Source: a virus. Taken from it: 36,001 nucleotides of DNA. The position numbers and the translations under genes were made by a program. The DNA lies in the IMG/VR virus record IMGVR_UViG_3300035034_000931, positions 1 to 36,001 of that record; one strand, given 5' to 3'. The notes under the pieces are model-generated. The model was given only the letters and a program-made list of their open reading frames with translations, was not told the DNA's origin and searched no databases. Shown here piece by piece: positions 1 to 5,961 of this stretch; position 1 is the stretch's first letter, and the number at the start of each line of letters is the position of its first letter.

Positions 1-53
1 CAGATTCCGATTTTATAGCCATGCTGCGTGAAGCCTTGCACGTAAGTAAGTAA
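1..53 (+). CDS. C-terminal end of an upstream gene (partial)
   Basis: The third forward frame is open from the window edge to TAA at 51-53 and encodes the last 16 residues of a protein ending in ALHVSK. The other two forward frames hit stops earlier, and a Shine-Dalgarno-led gene begins 41 bases later on the same strand. The tail is too short to assign to a family. That it is coding is inferred from the gene-dense context. Confidence 0.45.
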   Translation, partial: DSDFIAMLREALHVSK

Positions 54-94
54 AGTGTAAATATAGTACAATAACTGACATAAGGAATTGACTA

Positions 95-589
95 ATGGAA
101 TTAGCCAGCCTTCTACTGTCCGCGTCTTTGGCGTTGGACATATACGACTCTCCTCAGAAATTCGCCTCCCAAGATTGTCTTATAGATAACGTTCTGCACG
201 AAGCTCGCGGTGAACCTCTTCTTGGTCAATTGGCCGTAATAGAAGTTGTTTACACGCGAGTAAAACGTTCAGATTATCCCAATACGGTATGCGGAGTTGT
301 CCATCAACCCTATCAATTTTCTTGGACTAATCCAAATGCATTGGTAGGGTTGCCCACATCAACGGAAGAATTTGATGTGGCTCGACTCGTCTACTCGTAC
401 CTGTATGCTGATGGATTACCAGGTAGTCCTGCTAAAGGAGCAACACACTATCTGAATCCAGATGTGCTAGACAAATTACCCAAATGGTATTACACGTTCG
501 AGAAACTTGGTCGTATAGGTAACCATGAATTTCTAAGGAAGCCCGATCGGCCAGGGTTGACTGTAGCAAATGACGCAACGTACCCCTGA
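95..589 (+). CDS. SleB-like cell-wall hydrolase (Hydrolase_2 family), probable endolysin
   Basis: The 164-residue product shows the hallmark of SleB/CwlJ-type hydrolases: HEARGE at residues 35-40, then GQLAVIEVV (44-52), R55, and YPNTVCGVV followed by QFSW (residues 61-77). In the family this block surrounds the catalytic glutamate, here E36 or E40. The expected role is cleavage of peptidoglycan glycan strands for host lysis or cell entry. The first 15 residues are hydrophobic but carry no basic residue, so they are a doubtful signal peptide. The start has AAGGA about 8 bases upstream. The length is close to a bare catalytic domain with no binding domain. The family is well supported; use in lysis rather than as a virion enzyme is inferred, since no holin sits beside it. 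Confidence 0.85.
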   Translation: MELASLLLSASLALDIYDSPQKFASQDCLIDNVLHEARGEPLLGQLAVIEVVYTRVKRSDYPNTVCGVVHQPYQFSWTNPNALVGLPTSTEEFDVARLVYSYLYADGLPGSPAKGATHYLNPDVLDKLPKWYYTFEKLGRIGNHEFLRKPDRPGLTVANDATYP

Positions 590-617
590 TTAAATACATT
601 GTAAAAAAGGAATTAAA

Positions 618-1292
618 ATGTTAGGTGTAACTAAAATAAATATCCACCAATCATTGGACATTGTACGTGAAGAGAATTTGCCGAGCGGTTTACACTACGT
701 TGTACATGAAGACGAAGAACCAGACCTAGAAAGTCTGCGACAGAAACTCATTGTAAGTTGTAACTCTAAACACAACATCAACGGTTCCGATTTGAGTCCT
801 CGATCAACGGATTCAATTGTGGACAACGATATTCGAGTAACGCCAGTTCACTACGTTAAGAACACTCCAGTAGTTATAGGCCATCGTGCCCACTGTCCTG
901 AAATATCAGCAGCCAGATTGAATAGCGATGGAAGCACCGGAGAGAGACCTGTAAATGTCGATATCGTTCTGGCGGTTATGAACGCTCTTATGTTTATGCG
1001 TAACTTACGTCCAGAGTTTATCGAGGGGGATGAAAAATATAAGTTCCAGAAAGAGTATATAAAGCACGAGTGTGAATGTCTGGTCAATAAGGGCCTAGTT
1101 AATTCCGCCTACGCAATATGTAATCCCGATAAAGGAATGTTCTTGCAGTTGTCGCAAGCCTCTTTCTCCTACTTATTTCGGTTTAAACAGTTGATGGAAG
1201 TGGATCAGATGTTTAGCAGGATGTTGTCTGCATTTACCGACTATTCTATAGACAACTATCCAAATTCTAATTCTGGTTATGGAAAACTATAG
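618..1292 (+). CDS. Hypothetical protein, 224 aa
   Basis: I do not recognise this protein. It starts with AAGGAATTAAAATG, a good ribosome site, 28 bases after the cell-wall hydrolase gene, so the two are probably co-transcribed. The first 95 residues are polar and acidic. Residues 100-215 look helical and contain scattered cysteines (a C-E-C near residue 153, another near 168). There is no signal peptide or membrane segment. Its stop codon lies directly before, or within 15 bases of, the start of the next small basic gene. A soluble role is inferred only from composition. Confidence 0.75.
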   Translation: MLGVTKINIHQSLDIVREENLPSGLHYVVHEDEEPDLESLRQKLIVSCNSKHNINGSDLSPRSTDSIVDNDIRVTPVHYVKNTPVVIGHRAHCPEISAARLNSDGSTGERPVNVDIVLAVMNALMFMRNLRPEFIEGDEKYKFQKEYIKHECECLVNKGLVNSAYAICNPDKGMFLQLSQASFSYLFRFKQLMEVDQMFSRMLSAFTDYSIDNYPNSNSGYGKL

Positions 1293-1293
1293 T

Positions 1294-1482
1294 ATGAAAC
1301 GCATTTCTAGTTTAGATTCAGGCGCGGCTTTAGCTGTGATTATGGGTGAAGTTATGTCCGGTACTCAACATCCTCCGGCCCGTGTTGGTAAGCGACCCGG
1401 AACTCCAAAGACCCCTTCCATACGACGTAGACGCACCAGAAATAAGGCTGCACGTAAAGCGCGTAGAGCGAATCGAAAGTAA
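1294..1482 (+). CDS. Small basic protein, arginine/lysine-rich tail
   Basis: Starting at ATG 1294 this encodes 62 residues; an in-frame ATG at 1279 would add MENYS and overlap the preceding gene by 14 bases. Neither start has a strong ribosome site, so translational coupling is likely. The last 20 residues are almost all Arg, Lys and Ala (for example RRRRTRNKAARKARR), which suggests nucleic-acid binding or a cleaved basic peptide. An overlapping open frame from 1346 belongs to the Nudix gene's frame but has no ribosome site, so I prefer this small gene here and a later start for Nudix. Function unknown. Confidence 0.55.
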   Translation: MKRISSLDSGAALAVIMGEVMSGTQHPPARVGKRPGTPKTPSIRRRRTRNKAARKARRANRK

Positions 1483-1528
1483 TTTAACTGATAATATATT
1501 ACCGACCGATCTGCGTCTGGAGTCAAAA

Positions 1529-2008
1529 ATGAAAATCGAAGTTAGTGCTGACAAAGTTGTCCTTGCGGCTAAGAGCAAAACAAAGGCTTTACCTGTGCGC
1601 CGGAAAAAGCCACGAAAACAGTCTGGCGTTATACCTTATCGCTTACGTGATGGAGTTGTAGAAATACTCTTGGTTACCAGTTCCCACAGCGGCAAATTTG
1701 GTATTCCCAAAGGTGCACTTGAAGACGATATGACCAAGAAAGAAAGTGCCGCAAATGAAGCTTTCGAGGAAGCCGGCTTGATAGGTAAGGCTAAGAAGAA
1801 GATCGGTGAATACACGTATACTAAAGGAAGTACCGGTCGTGACCAAGAAGTCGTAGTGTATGGCATGAAAGTAAAGAAAGTCCTAGATCAGTGGGATGAA
1901 GGTCATCGACGCGAACGTGAATGGTTTACTATCGAGGAAGCAAAGAAAATCCTCCACAAACGGTTTAAACCCATGCTCAAACGTGTACGTGATATGGCGT
2001 TCCGATAG
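1529..2008 (+). CDS. Nudix hydrolase with an atypical Nudix box
   Basis: I chose ATG 1529 (159 aa) because GGAG lies 6 bases upstream; the same frame is open back to 1346 but that stretch overlaps the basic gene. Residues 57-61 (FGIPK) and the box from G62 to L84 fit the Nudix fold, with E77, E80, E81 and G83 conserved. The box departs from G-x5-E-x7-REUxEExGU at two places: the first Glu is Met68 and the Arg is Asn76. The layout resembles the diphosphoinositol/diadenosine polyphosphate-type subgroup seen in bacteria. The expected reaction is hydrolysis of a nucleoside diphosphate linked to another moiety; the substrate is unknown. A terminator follows, closing this transcription unit. Confidence 0.85.
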   Translation: MKIEVSADKVVLAAKSKTKALPVRRKKPRKQSGVIPYRLRDGVVEILLVTSSHSGKFGIPKGALEDDMTKKESAANEAFEEAGLIGKAKKKIGEYTYTKGSTGRDQEVVVYGMKVKKVLDQWDEGHRREREWFTIEEAKKILHKRFKPMLKRVRDMAFR

Positions 2009-2035
2009 TTAAATCATTCAGCAATAACCCCCTTT

Positions 2036-2062
2036 AACCCGCCTCCGTGCGGGTTTCTTTTT
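2036..2062 (+). terminator. Rho-independent terminator after the Nudix gene
   Basis: AACCCGC and GCGGGTT form a 7-bp GC-rich stem around a six-base loop, followed by TTTCTTTTT. It lies 27 bases after the Nudix stop. It separates the first rightward transcription unit from the gene beginning at 2146. Confidence 0.85.
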
Positions 2063-2145
2063 GTCTATTGCCTGCATTTTACTTCGTTTTGCATGATAAT
2101 TTATATGACAAACACCAGGTGTTAAAAACACTAAAGGAGATTCAA

Positions 2146-2409
2146 GTGCCTAGTTCAGTTGTTCGATCCTTTGCACCAAAGTACGCCGAAAAGAACGATC
2201 TTTCCGAAAAGAAAGCCGTTGAAAAGCTAGAGAAACTTTGGGAACGTGCGAAACAGATAGCAAACAAACAGGAAGACCTCGAAGAAGAGAGTGACCAGTT
2301 TTACGCTTATGTAATGGGTATCTGGAAACGTATGGTTGGATTCGACGAGGCTAAAGAAGAAGAAGCCGAAGCCTCTAACATGGTTCAGATACAAATATCG
2401 TTCGACTGA
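2146..2409 (+). CDS. Small charged helical protein, 87 aa, GTG start
   Basis: The frame is open from 2047, but that would start inside the terminator. The GTG at 2146 has AAAGGAG 6 bases upstream and is the better start. The product is rich in Glu and Lys and predicted to be largely helical, with a coiled-coil-like stretch at residues 20-50. The region is reminiscent of small phage proteins annotated only as hypothetical. A promoter should lie between 2063 and 2130; GATAAT at 2095-2100 is a fair -10 but I see no good -35. The TGA ending this gene is in the same frame as the next gene. Confidence 0.7.
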   Translation: MPSSVVRSFAPKYAEKNDLSEKKAVEKLEKLWERAKQIANKQEDLEEESDQFYAYVMGIWKRMVGFDEAKEEEAEASNMVQIQISFD

Positions 2410-2436
2410 TTGGGCGCACTAATAAATGGTGCCGCC

Positions 2437-2946
2437 ATGCTTTCCGGAAAGAAATTACCTAAACGCAAAAAACGCCAAAGTAAATTCGCTCAATACAATT
2501 ATGTGTTGGGCGGCCGTCGTTTAAAGGTACAAGGCTATGAGCCGCAAGCGCTTGAATACTTGACTCGCCAGCTCGATATAAGTCCTTCCGATATTCGATG
2601 TGAGTGTGAGTTTGGTGACGCCTTGAATATACGATATAAGTACAGCGGTAAATTGCGTACCTACTTTCCTGACATTTTCATCATATCTAAGCGTACTATT
2701 GTGGAAGTTAAGTCTAGCCATACGCTTGGACTGCTACACAACAAAAAACGTGGATGGTCCATGACTTGCGCCAAAGCTATTGCTTGTCACAAAAAAGGCT
2801 ACAAGTTTATGCTTCTGCTTTTGGATCCTAGAGGTCAGCGTGTTCGTCTGCCTAAAAACTGGCCTTACATGACAAAAGCCGAATGTCTCTCTCACGTTGA
2901 AGCTCTTAATCCCAAAGAAGAAAGCTCTGGATTGTTTCAACTGTAG
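2437..2946 (+). CDS. PD-(D/E)XK nuclease-like protein
   Basis: The 169-residue product (from ATG 2437) has the core of PD-(D/E)XK endonucleases: PDIF with D79, then IVEVKS with E90 and K92. Upstream, the phrase VQGYEPQALEYL near residues 31-42 recurs in phage endonuclease-like proteins. The N-terminus is very basic, which fits DNA binding. The reaction would be metal-dependent DNA cleavage, perhaps in recombination, repair or genome processing. The start is uncertain: the frame is open from a TTG at 2410 right after the preceding stop, and neither start has a recognisable ribosome site, so translation may be coupled to the previous gene. The superfamily is well supported; the specific role is not known. 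Confidence 0.75.
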   Translation: MLSGKKLPKRKKRQSKFAQYNYVLGGRRLKVQGYEPQALEYLTRQLDISPSDIRCECEFGDALNIRYKYSGKLRTYFPDIFIISKRTIVEVKSSHTLGLLHNKKRGWSMTCAKAIACHKKGYKFMLLLLDPRGQRVRLPKNWPYMTKAECLSHVEALNPKEESSGLFQL

Positions 2947-2955
2947 GTTAACACT

Positions 2956-3339
2956 ATGCGAATTTTAATACCTTCTACTGCCTCTAGTAAACCTGTGAAG
3001 ATGGTACGTCTGTTTGATTCCGTTATGGGTCATGTGTTTGAGCATGATGAAGACCCAGAAAGTAAAATAGTGGTCGCCATTAAACCGCCTTATGCACCAG
3101 CTAAGTATTCTGTGGTTGAAACCTACGTAAGTCCTAAGCTACGTAACAAGGGTGTTGCTAGTAAACTCCTAAAAGAGGTACTTTCTGTTTACCCTCACGA
3201 TATAGGTGCACAGTGTAGCAGTGATGAGAGTGTGCGTTTGTTTTGGAAGAACGGCTTCCGTTTAATCGACGGTGGTTCTGTTAATGACGCTTTACGCAGA
3301 CGTAAAGAAAACTCTGCCGTGTATCTGAAAAGATTCTAA
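2956..3339 (+). CDS. GNAT-like N-acetyltransferase
   Basis: The 127-residue product carries the GNAT acetyl-CoA pyrophosphate loop as R63-N-K-G66-V-A68, directly after a strand ending in VSPKLR and before a helix. FWKNGF at 97-102 matches the family's conserved F-Y/W-x-x-x-G-F near the end of the fold. The start lies 10 bases after the nuclease gene with TAGGTTA upstream. The substrate is unknown; phage GNAT proteins can modify host or phage proteins. At 127 residues it is a minimal version of the domain, with a short N-terminal region. Confidence 0.65.
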   Translation: MRILIPSTASSKPVKMVRLFDSVMGHVFEHDEDPESKIVVAIKPPYAPAKYSVVETYVSPKLRNKGVASKLLKEVLSVYPHDIGAQCSSDESVRLFWKNGFRLIDGGSVNDALRRRKENSAVYLKRF

Positions 3340-3349
3340 GAGGTTAACC

Positions 3350-3547
3350 ATGCGTATAAGTATCTCTGCCGTGACTAGCTCAGGTTCTTACGAAAAGAAA
3401 ACAAGACGAAAATGTTTTTACTGTGAAGCTAGGCAAGTTGTCATTACGTACAAGGAATACCCATTTTACAATCACGGTAAGTACGAGACCGTCCTAGAAA
3501 AAGTCTATCTATGCAAAGCTTGCGGCAGAGCAAAAATTGTAAATTAA
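3350..3547 (+). CDS. Zinc-ribbon microprotein, 65 aa
   Basis: Two CxxC knuckles, CFYC at residues 22-25 and CKAC at 55-58, are about 30 residues apart, a classic four-cysteine zinc ribbon. The rest is short and polar. It starts 10 bases after the GNAT-like gene with AGAGG upstream. Such small zinc ribbons can bind nucleic acid or RNA polymerase, but nothing here shows which. Two other CxxC microproteins occur in this window, at 18688 and 23336. Confidence 0.7.
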   Translation: MRISISAVTSSGSYEKKTRRKCFYCEARQVVITYKEYPFYNHGKYETVLEKVYLCKACGRAKIVN

Positions 3548-3559
3548 AGGGGATAAACC

Positions 3560-3736
3560 ATGCAACTATTCATATAAGAATCAGCAACACTCGTTGAAAA
3601 AGCCGGCTTTAAAAAGGGTGACCGTGTTGTCGTTAATGTAAATACACCTAAAGAGCCCGCATACTTTCTAGGTACAGTTACTCGCGTATCCGTCAAAGAC
3701 AAGCTGGTATACGCTGTACTCGACAATGGTGGAAAG
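3560..3736 (+). pseudogene. 5' part of a gene interrupted by TAA at codon 6
   Basis: An ATG at 3560 with a strong AAAGGGG ribosome site opens the frame M-Q-L-F-I-stop (TAA 3575-3577). The same frame then stays open straight into the gene at 3737. The conceptual translation after the stop looks like real protein (GFKKGDRVVVNV, then YFLGTVTRV), resembling a small SH3/KOW-like barrel. No ATG, GTG or TTG occurs in frame between the stop and 3737. Possible explanations are a true nonsense mutation, stop readthrough, or a sequencing error. Confidence 0.6.
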
Positions 3737-4258
3737 ATGAAAGCCGTTGTTGCCAACACCGGAGGCGGTGTCGTTGGCTATGCTAGCCACACGCGTATAC
3801 GAAAGACAGCTATACCTACGGCTAACGTACAGAATCACATTGATACAAGTAAATGGTACGCCAAGAAGATTGACAAGCCCGTAGCCGGTGAGCGTGTACA
3901 CGTTCCAGAAAACAAACCTACCGTTCCCAAAGCTAATGAGCCGCCGAAGACAGCTTCTTCAGAAATGTCTTTTGATGAAAAAAGTGCGAAAGCTTTTCTG
4001 AAAAATATGCGCTCCGGCGGCAAAGTTAAAAAGCTTATTAAGCAGGTGAAGGATGTTCCTTCCGCACAGGTAGCATTGGCCGCACTCAATGAACTGAAGG
4101 AGCATACCAAGGCCGCCTATTCCGTAGCTTCAAACGCAACTATATCACTCCGCGCCAAACGCAACTTTCAGCTAGATAAAAGCTTTGCGCTGAATCGGCT
4201 GAAGGATGCCGGAAGGTACAATGGCTTATCTGAAGGCAGGTGTGCCACCTTCGCGTAA
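3737..4258 (+). CDS. Hypothetical protein; downstream part of the interrupted frame from 3560
   Basis: The first ATG after the in-frame TAA gives 173 residues. Only a close and weak GGTGGA precedes it, so efficient initiation here is doubtful; the natural start is probably ATG 3560, with TAA at codon 6. Residues 1-25 would complete a small beta-barrel begun upstream, 45-75 are a Pro/Lys-rich linker, and 75-165 are helical and basic, with a lysine-rich patch at KVKKLIKQVK. The C-terminus overlaps a 28-codon frame at 4221. Nucleic-acid binding is a guess from composition. No family recognised. Confidence 0.6.
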   Translation: MKAVVANTGGGVVGYASHTRIRKTAIPTANVQNHIDTSKWYAKKIDKPVAGERVHVPENKPTVPKANEPPKTASSEMSFDEKSAKAFLKNMRSGGKVKKLIKQVKDVPSAQVALAALNELKEHTKAAYSVASNATISLRAKRNFQLDKSFALNRLKDAGRYNGLSEGRCATFA

Positions 4259-4307
4259 GTTTTATCGTTTCGTAACTGGCAAAGACCTCCCTGCACTACC
4301 TTACTAA
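4221..4307 (+). CDS. Possible 28-residue small gene
   Basis: ATG 4221 has GGAAGG four bases upstream, one of the better ribosome sites in this area, and the frame runs to TAA at 4305-4307, ten bases before the next gene. It overlaps the last 38 bases of the preceding frame in a different phase. The product is short and moderately basic with no recognisable motif. It could be a real small gene or a leader coupling translation to the MmcB-like gene. Confidence 0.35.
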   Translation: MAYLKAGVPPSRKFYRFVTGKDLPALPY

Positions 4308-4316
4308 GGACGCACC

Positions 4317-4850
4317 ATGGCAGTAGTAAAAGACAAAAAGAAACCTACTGGTCCTGCGGAGAAGATGAGTAGAGCGCTTGTTACGGAAATTTTGACCCGT
4401 GCCGCTACGCATTACTGGGCACACAAGCGCTATTCATGCCATGTAGAGCTTGGTGTTGAAGCTTGGGGTAAACGCCGTATGGATCTAATGGCGCTTAACA
4501 CGAAAGGTATTCTGATAGGTTGCGAAGTTAAATCCTGCGCCGCCGATTATAAAACAGATAAGAAGTGGCGCAGCTATCTACCGTACGTTAATAAGATGTA
4601 CATGGTCTTTTCAGAAAATCTATACAGTAACAGTAAGTTTATGTCAGTGGTCGGACCCGAATTGAAGACAGAAGGCGTGGGTATAATGGTATTGTCTGAA
4701 AAGAGCGGACATATCTACGTCGCCAAGAATGCAAAGAAGTCCGATGTTGATCCTGAAGTGCTTCAATCTATGTTGTTGCGTATGGCATGGCGAGGTGGAG
4801 AGTCTCGACGTAATCTAAAGCAGCGCCGCAGATTATATCTAACTAAGTGA
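4317..4850 (+). CDS. MmcB-like DNA repair nuclease family protein
   Basis: The 177-residue product matches the MmcB layout: R54-M-D56-LMAL, then GCE70-V-K72-S, then ADYKTDKKWRSYLPYVNKMY at 76-95. MmcB proteins are small PD-(D/E)XK-fold proteins linked to DNA repair in alphaproteobacteria. D56, E70 and K72 would be the metal and catalytic residues. The last 20 residues are strongly basic. AAGGA lies 5-10 bases before the ATG. The gene sits directly before thymidylate kinase, among DNA-related genes. A role in phage recombination or repair is inferred. Confidence 0.75.
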   Translation: MAVVKDKKKPTGPAEKMSRALVTEILTRAATHYWAHKRYSCHVELGVEAWGKRRMDLMALNTKGILIGCEVKSCAADYKTDKKWRSYLPYVNKMYMVFSENLYSNSKFMSVVGPELKTEGVGIMVLSEKSGHIYVAKNAKKSDVDPEVLQSMLLRMAWRGGESRRNLKQRRRLYLTK

Positions 4851-4859
4851 GGTAAAGTT

Positions 4860-5555
4860 ATGAACGAACAAAAATCAGAAGCCGGTATCTTTATTACGTT
4901 GGAAGGTTTCGAGTGTTGCGGTAAGTCAACTGCCGCCACTTATATAGAAGAGCGTCTGAAGAAACTTAGTGTGGACTATACACGAACACGCGAGCCGGGC
5001 GGGACTCCAATTGCTGAAGACTTGCGCGCCATGTTGCTTTCTCAGGCCATAAATATGGAACCTGAGACCGAGACAACTTTGTTTTATGCCGCTCGCATCG
5101 AACACACGGCCAAGCTTATTAAGCCCGCGCTTGCCAATGGTGAAGTTGTACTGAGCGACCGTTACTATGACACAACAATGGCGTATCAAGGCGCTATCGG
5201 TAATGAGTTCACTTTAAATCTACATAATTTTTTATTGGATAGCGGACAACTTGCAGTGCCGGACCTAACAATTCTCTTTGATATTGATCTTGACACCTAC
5301 GCACAACGTAAATTGGATAGAGGTGTCGTTAAAGGTGAAGAAGTAAATACCTTTGAAGACCTGCGCGACTCTGCTTACCATGCGCGTGTTCTACAACGAT
5401 TCCGTGCAATGGCTAAAGAGAACCCCGACAGGTTTATCGTGGTCAACGCCAATCGTCCTCTTTCCCAAGTAAAAGAATCTGTATTACACATAATCAACAG
5501 GGTGATTGAAGATGCATATCTCGGTAGCGAACACGTCACCAGTAACCAACAATAA
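4860..5555 (+). CDS. tmk: Thymidylate kinase (dTMP kinase)
   Basis: The 231-residue product phosphorylates dTMP to dTDP with ATP. It has the P-loop E15-G-F-E-C-C-G-K22-S-T, TREPGG at 43-48 (dTMP-binding region), and LSDRYYDTTMAYQG at 98-111 with the family's DRY. The length suits bacterial and phage dTMP kinases. The P-loop has Glu-Cys-Cys where most family members have Asp-Gly/Arg-Ala/Ser, an unusual variant that keeps Gly-Lys-Ser-Thr. GAGG precedes the start by eight bases. With the thymidylate synthase on the opposite strand it would complete dUMP to dTDP for phage DNA. The last 44 bases overlap the next gene. Confidence 0.93.
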   Translation: MNEQKSEAGIFITLEGFECCGKSTAATYIEERLKKLSVDYTRTREPGGTPIAEDLRAMLLSQAINMEPETETTLFYAARIEHTAKLIKPALANGEVVLSDRYYDTTMAYQGAIGNEFTLNLHNFLLDSGQLAVPDLTILFDIDLDTYAQRKLDRGVVKGEEVNTFEDLRDSAYHARVLQRFRAMAKENPDRFIVVNANRPLSQVKESVLHIINRVIEDAYLGSEHVTSNQQ

Positions 5556-5946
5556 TCCTCTGTCCATATCGCTGGCAGAACGTCTTGCAGAAAAATATAG
5601 CTGGATGGATGATATAAAACTGCGTCTAGCCAGTTTGCCTGTAATAAAGCGTGGACTAAACAAAGGCCATTTGCCTGTATCTACTCCACATGAAAATGCT
5701 ATGGAGTACGCAAAGAATAATGGACTTCTTCTGTACGTGGGATATTTAATCCAACCAGATCGTAGCCAAGGTGGTTTATCCATCACTACGCATTCGTTCT
5801 GTGTTGATGAGAAGCGTATGGAAGTAATCGAACCTACTTTAGGAATTGAGTGGGCTGGCAATGTACGTTACATTGGGCGCCATGTACTTCCTGTCGATTA
5901 CATAAACCTTAAATACTTAAACGATTTCAACCGGCTATTTGTATAG
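5512..5946 (+). CDS. Hypothetical protein, 144 aa
   Basis: I chose ATG 5512 (AGGG about 12 bases upstream); a TTG two codons earlier is less likely. It overlaps the end of thymidylate kinase by 44 bases in another frame. The central part contains HSFCVDEKRMEVIEPTLG (residues 93-110), a His/Cys followed by a strand and an E-P-T turn. This pattern recurs in phage proteins that present a His, Cys and Asp/Glu near each other, but I cannot assign it. No signal peptide or membrane segment. A small soluble enzyme is possible but unproven. Confidence 0.7.
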   Translation: MHISVANTSPVTNNNPLSISLAERLAEKYSWMDDIKLRLASLPVIKRGLNKGHLPVSTPHENAMEYAKNNGLLLYVGYLIQPDRSQGGLSITTHSFCVDEKRMEVIEPTLGIEWAGNVRYIGRHVLPVDYINLKYLNDFNRLFV

Positions 5947-5961
5947 TCCAGAGGCCAACTC

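Noticed and set aside
2063-2130. Sigma70-type promoter before the gene at 2146
   Set aside because: GATAAT at 2095 is a fair -10, but no -35 hexamer is found at a suitable distance, so I mention it in the gene entry only.
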